A DNA stretch of 64,000 bases from Alphaproteobacteria bacterium AO1-B. GTDB taxonomy: Bacteria; Pseudomonadota; Alphaproteobacteria; Rhizobiales; Stappiaceae. The notes under the pieces are model-generated. The model worked only from the letters and a program-made list of their open reading frames with translations, did no database searches and was not told where the DNA came from. The translations under genes and the position numbers were made by a program. Every line of letters begins with the position of its first letter. Position 1 is the stretch's first letter. Shown one piece after another: positions 17,465 through 25,712 of this stretch. The DNA lies in contig MLAX01000001.1 of the NCBI GenBank assembly GCA_001890945.1, forward strand, positions 1,364,001-1,428,000, given 5' to 3'.

Positions 17465-17701
17465 TGATCTTCTCCCTCTGGATCACAATGTCTTGAGCTT
17501 GGCACAGCTAATTGTGGCGTGTTTGGTAGTTTCTGCCACAATTACATTTATTCGAGATTTAGAACATTAAATTTTATTTACGGGAATAATCGGGTTTTTG
17601 GTGTGTTATATTTCTTCTTTGGATTTACTTTGAAGTGGTCAGCCATAATTGCCGAAGAGAGTTTCATCGGACAGCGGGGTAGGTAGCGGTGTGCGGCAGG
17701 C

Positions 17702-18850
17702 TCAATTAGCCAGAATCTCCTCAATCACGAGATTAAAGCGGTTGAGCGCACCCTCGTAGCGGCCGAAGAGATGGCTTGGATTGCCTTTTGAGGCGAAACC
17801 GGACTGGATTTCCTCACCGAGTTCGAAATCCTCCATCAGAGCCGTGGTGGTGATCAGCTGATTCTTTGCCCACCTTTCGCGCATCTCTTCCGTGTCCGGG
17901 TAGGATTTCGGTGCCAGCGTTACGATCCGCACCCGGGTATGGTCGGCAGCAACCGGCTCATAGTGAAACCACATCACGTGGTCCTGCTGAACCAGCAGCT
18001 GGCAGTTTGTCACAAGCGTATAGAGCAGGTTGGCATCGCGCCTGATTTCCCAGTCATCTTCCGGTGTTTGGGTGAGGTCCGGCATCGAGATTCGCGGCAG
18101 GACCGACCGAATGTGCTGACCAAACATGCGGTAGGTTGAGAGATTGTCCTTGAAATAAGGGCCGATCGTGTTCTTGTGCGCGACGCGGAAGTGGTAGGAT
18201 TCCAGTCCGCCTTCGACCAGCACTTTCCAATTCGCCTTGATATCGAGCGTTTCCACGACGGCGACCTTGTGATCTGCCATGCCCAACCATTTGAAGTCGG
18301 TTGCAATTTCCCCCAGCCAGGCATCGATATCCGGCATGTCCCCCGCGTCCGGATTGGCGATGATCCAGATGAACCCATGAGCTTCGGCAACGGGGAGACG
18401 TCTCAGGCCACGTTCTGCGCGCGGCAGATCCGGAAAGCCCTGTTCCTCATGCGGCACACCGCGCAAGGCCCCGTCATTGCTCCAGCTCCAGGCATGATAG
18501 GGGCAGGTGAAGATGCGTTTGCAGCCGCTCTCCTCCCGAACCAGTTTTGCGCCGCGGTGCCGGCAGACGTTCAAGAAGGCATTGACCTTGCCGTCACCGT
18601 CCCGGACCAGCAAAACCGGCAGATCGAGAAACTCCTTTGTCAAAAAGGCTTGCGGCCCTTCGAGCTCGGAGGAGTGCGCGACAATCATCGGGTGCCGGCG
18701 GAACAGGGCAGACCGCTCCCGCTCAAATCGTTCAGGGCTGGCGTATCGTGAGATCGGCGAGTGGGCGATGGTTTCATCCAGATAGGCCGATTTTTGTTCC
18801 GCCAGTCCGATGATTTCCTTGATCAGGCTGATTTCTGTTGTCCGATCCAT
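17702..18850 (-). CDS. Rieske aromatic-ring-hydroxylating-type oxygenase, alpha subunit
   Basis: Catalytic subunit of a Rieske non-haem iron oxygenase, 382 residues. The Rieske 2Fe-2S site is CRHRG followed by CPYHAW (about residues 95-120). The mononuclear iron site is ESYHFRVAH (His-x4-His, about residues 220-228), preceded by ANWKVLVEGG, with Asp in MEDFELGEE as the probable third ligand. Members hydroxylate aromatics or demethylate N-methyl compounds; the substrate is unknown. No reductase or ferredoxin gene is adjacent, so electrons must come from elsewhere. Divergent from a TetR regulator across a tandem operator, so expression is probably inducer-dependent. Confidence 0.9.
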   Translation of the reverse strand: MDRTTEISLIKEIIGLAEQKSAYLDETIAHSPISRYASPERFERERSALFRRHPMIVAHSSELEGPQAFLTKEFLDLPVLLVRDGDGKVNAFLNVCRHRGAKLVREESGCKRIFTCPYHAWSWSNDGALRGVPHEEQGFPDLPRAERGLRRLPVAEAHGFIWIIANPDAGDMPDIDAWLGEIATDFKWLGMADHKVAVVETLDIKANWKVLVEGGLESYHFRVAHKNTIGPYFKDNLSTYRMFGQHIRSVLPRISMPDLTQTPEDDWEIRRDANLLYTLVTNCQLLVQQDHVMWFHYEPVAADHTRVRIVTLAPKSYPDTEEMRERWAKNQLITTTALMEDFELGEEIQSGFASKGNPSHLFGRYEGALNRFNLVIEEILAN

Positions 18851-18870
18851 CGCGCATCTCCCTCAAGCGA

Positions 18871-18906
18871 CTTACCGATTGGTAAGTTAACTTACCGCTT
18901 GGTAAG
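18871..18906. promoter_or_regulatory. tandem inverted repeats, probable TetR operator
   Basis: CTTACC-GATT-GGTAAG (18871-18886), TTAA, CTTACC-GCTT-GGTAAG (18891-18906): two identical-arm repeats spaced 20 bases centre to centre, about two helical turns. They lie between the Rieske oxygenase start (18850) and the TetR start (18949). The pattern TTACC-N4-GGTAA is of the kind bound by TetR-family proteins. Confidence 0.85.
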
Positions 18907-18948
18907 TTGTCAAGCAGGCGTTATAGGAGACAGCAAAGGACAAAGCAG

Positions 18949-19533
18949 ATGACAAACGCAGCGCCGGCCGTAGACCGGTATCTGGAAATTGCCGAGCGCC
19001 AATTTGCCGAGACGGGCTTTCATGGTGTCAGTCTGGCAGCACTTGCCAAGGAGGCTGGTGTCAGCAAGCAGGCGTTGCTGCACTTCTTCGGCACCAAGGA
19101 AAAGCTCTATGGGGCGGTCCTCAAGAGACTGTCTGACAAGCTCTGTGCGCAGGTGGTAAGGGCCGGGACTGGAGATCCTGCAGCCGACCTCGTCGCGTAC
19201 TTTGAAGGACTTGCAAAATACTCATTGGAGCGGCAGGCAGAAGCACGTCTTGTTGTCCGGGCACTCCTGGATACGGAAGAAACCGCGCGCTTCTGGCCCA
19301 TGAAGCCCTATCTCGAAGCCTTGACGGAGCTTGCCCGCAAAACCCCGAAGTGGCAGACCGCTCCCTTGGAAGAGATCCGGGCCGGACTGTTCCAGCTGAT
19401 CGGTGCGATCCAGTATCTGACGATCTCCCAAACAGCGCTCACCGGTATGTATGGCGAGGAAGACCGCCAAGCGATCGAAGAAAGGTTTGCCGACACGATC
19501 TCAGGAGCAATTCGAGCCTTCGTGGGCGCGTGA
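18949..19533 (+). CDS. TetR-family transcriptional regulator
   Basis: 194 residues from the ATG at 18949 (AAGGA upstream). The N-terminal TetR DNA-binding domain is clear: AERQFAETGFHGVSLAALAKEAGVSKQALLHFFGTKEKLYGAV. The variable C-terminal helical domain should bind a ligand. It is divergent from the Rieske oxygenase gene, and the only intergenic feature is the tandem operator at 18871-18906. It therefore most likely represses that oxygenase and itself. Starts further upstream would run into the operator and are not supported. Confidence 0.92.
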   Translation: MTNAAPAVDRYLEIAERQFAETGFHGVSLAALAKEAGVSKQALLHFFGTKEKLYGAVLKRLSDKLCAQVVRAGTGDPAADLVAYFEGLAKYSLERQAEARLVVRALLDTEETARFWPMKPYLEALTELARKTPKWQTAPLEEIRAGLFQLIGAIQYLTISQTALTGMYGEEDRQAIEERFADTISGAIRAFVGA

Positions 19534-19646
19534 AGTCGACTTCTGGCGTCACAGACTTCATTCCGGAAGTGTCAATCTTGACCATATCCGTCAGCGCGAC
19601 ATGAGAGTAGCATTCCCAACCGTCACATTGGCTGGGAGGCTCTGGT

Positions 19647-20510
19647 ATGCGCACGACAACAAGCAGACTTGTACGACTTTCATGCGGTCTCGTAGCCGCA
19701 GTTGCCTTTCTCGGTATGGGAACCGCGGGTGCTGAGCCCACGCTGGAGCGCGGCCGATATCTAGTGGAAGGGCCTGCCGGATGCGGCAATTGCCATACAC
19801 CACAAGGTCCGGATGGGCCGGTGGCGGACATGGGACTGGCCGGCATGATGGTTGAGAAGAACGACATGTTCACTGCCATCGCATCGAATATTACCCCGGG
19901 CAGCCGTGTGGCCGATTGGACGGATGAACAGCTGGGCCGCGCTATTCGGGAAGGCATTCGCCCTGATGGCAGCATCATTGGCCCGCCCATGCCATTCGGG
20001 CTTTACAGAGGCATATCAGATGATGATCTGATGAGCATGGTGATGTATCTGCGCCAGGTTCCAGCTGTCGATCATGATCCCGGGCAAAGCGTTTACAATA
20101 TTCCGCTTCCGCCGGCCTATGGACCGCCGGTCATCAGCGTCGCAGAAGTGCCGCATGGTGTTACGCTTGAGTACGGTGCCTATCTCGCCGGTCCAATCGC
20201 CCATTGCACCGAATGCCACACAACCTTTGGTCCTAAAGGGCCGATGTTTGACACACATCTTGGAGCAGGTGGATTTGAGTTTCATGGTCCATGGGGTGTT
20301 TCTGTTGCACCGAACATCACGCCAACACGGCTGGCGCAATACAGTGACGCTGAGCTTGATGGCATGATCCGAAAGGGCGTTCGACCGGATGGGGCGCGCA
20401 TGCTGCCGCCGATGCCATACGGGTATCTTGCCAAAATGACTGACGAAGACGCAGCGGCCATCACGCTCTACCTGCGTTCGCTTCCCGCCTTGCCGGATAG
20501 CGGACAGTAG
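19647..20510 (+). CDS. exported di-haem cytochrome c
   Basis: 287 residues. A signal peptide ending near AGAEP (about residue 29) is followed by two homologous cytochrome c domains with haem motifs CGNCH (residues 46-50) and CTECH (about 188). Each domain contains FTAIASNITPG- or VSVAPNITP-type stretches, with Met residues (GPPMPFG, LPPMPYG) as likely axial ligands. This two-domain design is like the cytochrome subunits of alcohol, aldehyde or gluconate dehydrogenases, acting in the periplasm. No dehydrogenase gene is adjacent. Convergent with the ABC permease, eight bases apart. Confidence 0.88.
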   Translation: MRTTTSRLVRLSCGLVAAVAFLGMGTAGAEPTLERGRYLVEGPAGCGNCHTPQGPDGPVADMGLAGMMVEKNDMFTAIASNITPGSRVADWTDEQLGRAIREGIRPDGSIIGPPMPFGLYRGISDDDLMSMVMYLRQVPAVDHDPGQSVYNIPLPPAYGPPVISVAEVPHGVTLEYGAYLAGPIAHCTECHTTFGPKGPMFDTHLGAGGFEFHGPWGVSVAPNITPTRLAQYSDAELDGMIRKGVRPDGARMLPPMPYGYLAKMTDEDAAAITLYLRSLPALPDSGQ

Positions 20511-20518
20511 TAAGGGTA

Positions 20519-21664
20519 TCAATCCAGACGTTTCTTGAACCGGACGGCAGCGGCGACCATGCCGAGGACAAAGAAACCGCTCATCCAGATGACGTCGCGG
20601 TGAACATCCATCAGCGTTGCGTCCCGGAGCACGAAGCCCCGGATCATGCGCATGAAATGTGTCGCAGGCAGCGCTTCGGCAATGTACTGCGCCGCAACCG
20701 GCATGCCCTCGTAAGGGAACATGAATCCGGACAGAAGGATGGACGGTAGGAGGACGAAGACGGTCATCTGCATGGCTTGAAGCTGGGTCTGGGCGATCGT
20801 GGAAAACACCAGACCGAGCGACAAGCTTGCCCCAATGAACAACAACGTCCCGACAAAGAGGTCGATGATGTTGCCATCCAGCGGCACGTTGAACAGGACG
20901 TGCCCCAGACTGAGAATGATGATCGTTTGCACAAGGCCAATGAAAATGTAGGGGATGATCTTTCCGACCATCAATTCGATCGGCCGGATCGGTGTGTTGA
21001 TCAGCATTTCCATGTTGCCGCGTTCCCGCTCGCGCACAATCGCAGCAGAGGTAAACATGATCATCGTCATCGTCAGGATGGTGCCAACCAGGCCCGGCAC
21101 GATATTGACCGCGGTGCGTTGTTCGGGATTGTAGAAGAGCGTGACTTCAAAGGTCGGTGTCGACCGGTTGGGCGCCTGCCGGTAGATCTCTGAAAGCGGC
21201 ATGTTTCGAAGGCTCTTGATCGAGCTCGCGATCATCGTATCCGAGCCGTCGACAATCCACTGGGCAACCGGGCGACTGGTTTCCTGATCTGTCGAGGGTG
21301 GCGTGCCAAGACCCACAGCTGGAGACCTTGCCAGTCTCTGAGTAAGGTCGTCGGGTAGAATGAAGGCGGCCCGGACGCGGGCAGAGCGGATCGCTTCTTC
21401 GGCTTCTTCCGGTGTGGTCAGCCGCTCGGTCACCGTCACGACCCGGGTTGCCTCGACCATTTGAACGAGAATGCGGCTGATGCCGGTCTGACTCTGGTCG
21501 ACCACCCCGATCGGGATGTCGCGGACATTGGTGTTGATGGCGTAGCCGAACAGGATTAGCTGAATGAGCGGGATCATCACCACCATTCCAAAGGTCATCC
21601 GGTCCCGGCGCAGCTGGGCCAGTTCCTTGGAAAAGACGGCGAGAATGCGCGATATCGATCTCAT
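20519..21664 (-). CDS. ABC-2 type efflux permease
   Basis: 381-residue membrane subunit of an ABC exporter (YhhJ/YbhR-like). An N-terminal helix (FGMVVMIPLIQLILFGYAINT) is followed by a large periplasmic domain, then five helices with RERERGNMEMLINTPIRPIELMVGKIIPYIFIG, the hallmark of the ABC-2 membrane family. It is the last gene of the HlyD-like/ATPase/permease operon; its ATG overlaps the stop of the ATPase gene (21661-21664). Only one permease is present, so it probably forms a homodimer. The substrate is unknown; drugs or toxic compounds are typical. Confidence 0.9.
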   Translation of the reverse strand: MRSISRILAVFSKELAQLRRDRMTFGMVVMIPLIQLILFGYAINTNVRDIPIGVVDQSQTGISRILVQMVEATRVVTVTERLTTPEEAEEAIRSARVRAAFILPDDLTQRLARSPAVGLGTPPSTDQETSRPVAQWIVDGSDTMIASSIKSLRNMPLSEIYRQAPNRSTPTFEVTLFYNPEQRTAVNIVPGLVGTILTMTMIMFTSAAIVRERERGNMEMLINTPIRPIELMVGKIIPYIFIGLVQTIIILSLGHVLFNVPLDGNIIDLFVGTLLFIGASLSLGLVFSTIAQTQLQAMQMTVFVLLPSILLSGFMFPYEGMPVAAQYIAEALPATHFMRMIRGFVLRDATLMDVHRDVIWMSGFFVLGMVAAAVRFKKRLD

Positions 21665-22587
21665 TGGCGCCCCTCTCCCGTTGCGGTGACAAAGACGTCT
21701 TCCAGATTGGGCCGGACCTGTTCAACGATTGTCGCGCTTGCTGTTTGCGGGTTGGACTTCAAAAAGCCCTCTGGGTCAGGGATGCTGTCTTTGACGAGCA
21801 CGCGCAAGCGCGCCCCAAGCTGCGCAGCTGTCACGATGCCTTCGGTGCCCAGAAGATGCCGCCGGATGTCGCGCAGGTTCGGCGCTTCGATCTCCACCAC
21901 ATTGGCACCCATGGCGGACATCAGCGCACTGGGGGTGCCGTCAAGACGCTTTTGACCGGCTTCCATGATCGCAATCTTGTGGCAGCGTTCGGCTTCATCC
22001 ATGAAATGAGTTGTCACAACAATGGACGTGCCCTCATCGACCAGGTCGAAGAGCTGCTCCCAAAAATGCCGCCGGGATTCCGGGTCCACCGCCGAGGTCG
22101 GCTCATCCAGAAAGAGCAATTGCGGACCGTGCAACACGGCCGCGGCGAGGGCAAGGCGCTGGCGCTGGCCCCCACTCATCTTGCCCGCAAACCGGTCGCT
22201 AAGTTGCGTCAGTTCATAGCGGTTCATCACCTCGGCGATGCGTACCTTGCGCTGGGCTCGGGTGAGGCCGTAAACGGTTCCCATGAAATTGAGGTTTTCC
22301 AAGACAGTCAGATCGCCATAAAGCGAGAAGGCCTGGGTCATATAGCCGATCTTGTATTTCAACGCTTCAGCGTCCTTGGGCACGGACAGCCCCAGAACCT
22401 CGACGCTTCCCTCTGTCGGTGTCAGAAGGCCGGTCAGCATGCGGATGGCGGTTGTCTTGCCGCATCCGTTGGGGCCGAGAAACCCGTAGATCATGCCCCG
22501 CTCGATGGTTAGGTCGAGGCCGTCGACCGCCCGGAAGCCCTTGAAGCTTTTCACCAGCCCTTCGGCTTGGATCACAATGTCGGACAT
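21661..22587 (-). CDS. ABC exporter ATP-binding subunit
   Basis: 308-residue ATPase: Walker A GPNGCGKTT, Q-loop region YMTQAFSLYGDLTV, signature [12 protein letters not shown], Walker B LLFLDEPTSAVDP and H-loop VVTTHFMDEAERC. The C-terminal extension with EIEAPNLRDIRRHL and LEDVFVTATG is usual for ABC-2 drug-exporter ATPases (CcmA/YbhF type). I start at the ATG at 22585-22587. The frame is open further upstream, but that part would overlap the preceding HlyD-like gene and reads as shadow. Overlaps the permease gene by four bases. Confidence 0.93.
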   Translation of the reverse strand: MSDIVIQAEGLVKSFKGFRAVDGLDLTIERGMIYGFLGPNGCGKTTAIRMLTGLLTPTEGSVEVLGLSVPKDAEALKYKIGYMTQAFSLYGDLTVLENLNFMGTVYGLTRAQRKVRIAEVMNRYELTQLSDRFAGKMSGGQRQRLALAAAVLHGPQLLFLDEPTSAVDPESRRHFWEQLFDLVDEGTSIVVTTHFMDEAERCHKIAIMEAGQKRLDGTPSALMSAMGANVVEIEAPNLRDIRRHLLGTEGIVTAAQLGARLRVLVKDSIPDPEGFLKSNPQTASATIVEQVRPNLEDVFVTATGEGRQ

Positions 22588-22595
22588 GGGCGCGG

Positions 22596-23552
22596 TCACG
22601 GCAGCACGGCTTGTGCCGGAACACCGTTCGGCAGGTTGGAAGCACTGACGGGCAGCTGGATTTCGGCGACATACATCAGCCGCGCGCGGTCCGACTGGTT
22701 GAGCGCATAGTAGGGTGTGAAGGATGGCTCTGAACTGATCCACCGCACGTGCCCGTCGATTGGATCGTCGAGGCCATCAACGCGAATGGAGAGTGTGTCG
22801 CCTTCGTTGATCTTCACCCGGTGAGGTTCGGGGACATAGACACGGGCATAAGGAGCATCGCCGGCGAGCATCACGGCAACCGGGCTGCCGACAGTAACGC
22901 GTTCTCCAAGGTTCCAGGGCAGGCTGTCCAGAACGCCGTCCCGGGAAGCAACAATTGTCAGGTCACTCAAGATCTTTTGCTGTGTTGCAAGACTGGCCTC
23001 GGCCGCGGCGAGTTCCGCGCGGGCCATTTCCAGGTCTTCCGGACGGGTCCCGGTGACCAGCTCAAGAAGTTGTTGCTCGGCGCTGTTCAGGCTCGCATCT
23101 GCCGCATCCCGGCTGGCCCGTGCACTGTCGAACTGGGCCTGGCTGGTGGTGCCGCGTGTTGTGAGATCCTGGTAGCGCTCGAAGTTGTTTTCAGCCTCCA
23201 CCAGCTCCGCCTTGGCCCCGGCCACAGCGGCTTCGGCCTTTGCGATCTCTTCCTGCCGTGCGCCGTTCTCAAGCTTTTCAAGATTGGCCCGGGATTTTTC
23301 GACTTCGGCGGCGGCCTGATTAACGACGGCTTGTTGCTGTGTCGCATCCAGACGAGCGAGCACCGTGCCTTTGGTAACGGGCGACCCCTGCGGTACTGGA
23401 AGCGCAACCAGAACTTCCGCGGCTGTAGCAGTGAGCGCCACGCGGTCACGCTCCAGGGTGCCCAGGGCGACGCTGCCGTCATCGGGATTGCAGGCAGACA
23501 GGGAGACGGCGAACGCGCCGGCGATCAGAAGCCGTGTCGGGGAGAGGGACAT
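22596..23552 (-). CDS. HlyD-family periplasmic adaptor lipoprotein
   Basis: Membrane-fusion protein of an ABC efflux system, 318 residues. The N terminus has a lipoprotein signal with lipobox LSAC (Cys21), so it is probably anchored in the inner membrane by lipid. A biotinyl-lipoyl-like half (VPQGSPVTKGTVLARLD) precedes a long alpha-helical hairpin of Ala/Glu/Lys-rich coiled coil (about 75-190). A beta-barrel domain (GVLDSLPWNLGERVTVGSPVAVML) completes it. It heads the operon with the ATPase and permease and resembles YbhG/YhiI. Good Shine-Dalgarno (GGAG). Confidence 0.9.
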   Translation of the reverse strand: MSLSPTRLLIAGAFAVSLSACNPDDGSVALGTLERDRVALTATAAEVLVALPVPQGSPVTKGTVLARLDATQQQAVVNQAAAEVEKSRANLEKLENGARQEEIAKAEAAVAGAKAELVEAENNFERYQDLTTRGTTSQAQFDSARASRDAADASLNSAEQQLLELVTGTRPEDLEMARAELAAAEASLATQQKILSDLTIVASRDGVLDSLPWNLGERVTVGSPVAVMLAGDAPYARVYVPEPHRVKINEGDTLSIRVDGLDDPIDGHVRWISSEPSFTPYYALNQSDRARLMYVAEIQLPVSASNLPNGVPAQAVLP

Positions 23553-23646
23553 GAAATTCTCCAGCGGGATCAGGACGATGCCTGTAAGTCAGCTTGTTTT
23601 CCTGAAAGCTTATCCCGCCTGTCCAAGAACCTCCATGAGCAGGATC

Positions 23647-23675
23647 AAAAAAAAAGCCGGGCGCAAAGGCCCGGC
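23647..23675 (-). terminator. intrinsic terminator of the ParA-like gene
   Basis: Read on the minus strand: GCCGGGC, six-base loop, GCCCGGC (23656-23675), followed by nine T (23647-23655). It lies 26 bases beyond the stop of the ParA-like gene and separates it from the HlyD-like operon transcribed in the same direction. Confidence 0.92.
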
Positions 23676-23700
23676 ATTCAGTCAGCTGTCAATCAGGGAG

Positions 23701-24405
23701 CTAGCTGGCGCGTCGGAAGACGTTGTACCAGCGTTTCTTCGGAGCGCTGATTGCCCGCTCCAGAACTTCTGCCGCGTAAAGGGAAGCGTTTTCCCGGGCC
23801 TTTTCAACGCCCGAGACCATCTTCGGATCAAGGTTTGCAAGGCCGCCGCCAAACTCGAAGAGATCGCGGAAGGCTGCGCGCTCGACGATCGGGGTCATCA
23901 GGACATCGATGTTTTGCGCTGAGAGAAAGTCTTGCACCGCCTTCATGGCCCTTGTCGTTACGGCCGCGTTGGAGCGTGTCAGCACGACGCAGTGCTTGAT
24001 GTCCTGACGGACGATTTTCTCAAGCTTTTTGATCAGGGTCAGTATTTTTGCACCGCCCCGGGCATCCATGGAGGATCCCTGGATCGGGATCACCACCAAA
24101 TCGGACACCGAAAGGGCGTTTGCAACGATCAGGTTCTCCGTGCCTTCAAGATCAACGATCACATAATCGGATGTCTCAGAGGCTTGGGTGATTTGTTCCG
24201 TGATGGAAGCAGGGGAAATCTGGCTGACCACGGAAATCCCTTTGCAGGTCCGGGGCAGTTCATGCCATTTCGAAATCCATTTCTGCGGATCTGCATCGAA
24301 GATGGTGACACGCTTTCCTCGGGCAGCAACTTCTGTTGCCAACAGCAAGGCGGCTGTGGTTTTGCCGGCGCCGCCCTTTGCATTCGCGAAGGAAATGACT
24401 GGCAT
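23701..24405 (-). CDS. orphan ParA-family ATPase
   Basis: 234-residue P-loop ATPase of the ParA/MinD superfamily. The deviant Walker A is KGGAGKTT (residues 10-17), Walker A' is IFDADPQKWISKW and Walker B region is YVIVDLEGT. The short N terminus without an HTH matches the small 'orphan' ParA group, which positions plasmids, chemotaxis arrays or other large complexes. It has no parB or cargo gene beside it. The ATG at 24405 has AGGAG eight bases upstream and is preferred to a start six codons earlier. It has its own strong terminator, so it is monocistronic. Confidence 0.9.
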   Translation of the reverse strand: MPVISFANAKGGAGKTTAALLLATEVAARGKRVTIFDADPQKWISKWHELPRTCKGISVVSQISPASITEQITQASETSDYVIVDLEGTENLIVANALSVSDLVVIPIQGSSMDARGGAKILTLIKKLEKIVRQDIKHCVVLTRSNAAVTTRAMKAVQDFLSAQNIDVLMTPIVERAAFRDLFEFGGGLANLDPKMVSGVEKARENASLYAAEVLERAISAPKKRWYNVFRRAS

Positions 24406-24786
24406 GAGAGTTCTCCTGAACATGCCGCCATGGATGGGGATGGCGGTCTTTTTCCTGCCTAAAGCTTCGCCAGTCTTGAAATTTTATGGTTACCAATTCC
24501 TTAAATTCGCAAAATGCGAGGAGGTTATTCAGCGCCCGAGGCTGATTGTGGATAAGTCTCTGAAATTCCTAGGCACAATTTCGGAGGGTGTGGGCCTCTG
24601 GTTTCGCGCGCGTGTCTCATGACTGTGTGCGTTGCTGCAGGATCACGAACGCGCATTGATGGGGATTACTGCGGATTAATGGCAGCGGATCTGATTGAAT
24701 TGACCTCGGGTCCATTGAAAGCCGGAGCGTGCCTGCGTAGGTTTTACCGGTATCGGCTTCCAATTTGGCCCAGCGAAGGACACTGC
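24406..24786. other. intergenic region upstream of parA-like and hydrolase genes
   Basis: About 380 bases between two divergent genes. The left part is AT-rich and has a small inverted repeat, TCGCA-AAA-TGCGA (24507-24519), that might be regulatory. The right part is open in the hydrolase frame, but without a ribosome-binding site or signal-peptide-like start, so I leave it non-coding. Confidence 0.5.
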
Positions 24787-25695
24787 ATGCTGAACAGTTT
24801 TCTGAAAGCCCTTCAGGCACGGTTCGCCAAACTGCCGGTGGTGGTGCTAGCCGCTGTTTTTTGCAGCGTGTCGATCAACGCACATGCTGAAGCCTTGAAG
24901 CCGTACAAAGACCGCCTGTTCCGCTACAAGAAGGTCACCGAAACACTTTACGACGGCGATTTCATCGTTGTGGAGTACATCAAGCAACGCGATCTGCACG
25001 GCCGGGATCAGATCCCCGAGCGCCAGGTTTATGGCAACTACGTTTCTTACAAGCCGAAACGCGGCCGCGGCAGCGGAGAGCTCCAGGCAAATGGCCGGAC
25101 CATCTCCTACATGGGAACGGGCAAGTGGAAGGGCGGTGCCAAGACGATCGTCATCTATATTCATGGTCAGGGCGGAAACCGCTTTCAGGGCATGAACGAT
25201 GTGTCCTTTGGTGGCAACTTCAACCGGATCCAGAACCTGATGGTCCGCAACGGCGGAGCGTATCTCACGGTTGATGTCACTCACTTCGACAAGCGGGGTA
25301 CAGCGGATGTAGCGGCGCTCATCCAGCAGCAGAAGCAATTGTCCCCCGGCGCCAAGGTTGTTGTGGCGTGCGGATCGATGGGCGGCATCATCTGCTGGAA
25401 TTTGGTGAAAAACGGGAACTATGCGCGCCTCGTGAACGGGATCATGCTGCTCGGCTCGCCAAAGGATCCGAACATTTTCTCAGCCGGAGTGCTTTCTAGA
25501 AATATTCCGATCTATATGGGGCAAGGCACGCTGGACCGGGTTTACAACTGGGAAACCCAGGCGCAGTTCTTCAAGCAGATCAAATCAAAGGCGCCAAACT
25601 ATCCGATCAAGTTCACGCTGTTTGACACCGGCACCCACGGGACGCCGATCCGAATGACCGATTGGCGCTTGGTGCTGAACTGGATGCTTGGCTAG
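24787..25695 (+). CDS. secreted alpha/beta hydrolase
   Basis: 302 residues. The N terminus (Leu/Ala/Val-rich, ending INAHAEAL near residue 38) is a signal peptide, so the enzyme is probably periplasmic or secreted. The alpha/beta-hydrolase core is seen as VIYIHGQGGN (oxyanion region), VVVACGSMGG (nucleophile elbow G-x-S-x-G, Ser), a late Asp-bearing strand and FDTGTHGTP (catalytic His). The substrate is unknown. The ATG at 24787 is chosen because GAAGGA precedes it and it directly begins the signal peptide. Convergent with the PAS-GGDEF-EAL gene. Confidence 0.85.
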   Translation: MLNSFLKALQARFAKLPVVVLAAVFCSVSINAHAEALKPYKDRLFRYKKVTETLYDGDFIVVEYIKQRDLHGRDQIPERQVYGNYVSYKPKRGRGSGELQANGRTISYMGTGKWKGGAKTIVIYIHGQGGNRFQGMNDVSFGGNFNRIQNLMVRNGGAYLTVDVTHFDKRGTADVAALIQQQKQLSPGAKVVVACGSMGGIICWNLVKNGNYARLVNGIMLLGSPKDPNIFSAGVLSRNIPIYMGQGTLDRVYNWETQAQFFKQIKSKAPNYPIKFTLFDTGTHGTPIRMTDWRLVLNWMLG

Positions 25696-25712
25696 GGGCC
25701 TCACAAACCGCG

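Noticed and set aside
19532-19543. Palindrome GAAGTCGACTTC as an operator
   Set aside because: Overlaps the stop codon of the TetR gene and is far from any start; probably chance.
24619-24786. Upstream extension of the secreted hydrolase
   Set aside because: Would bury the signal peptide 56 residues inside the protein; no ribosome-binding site at 24619.
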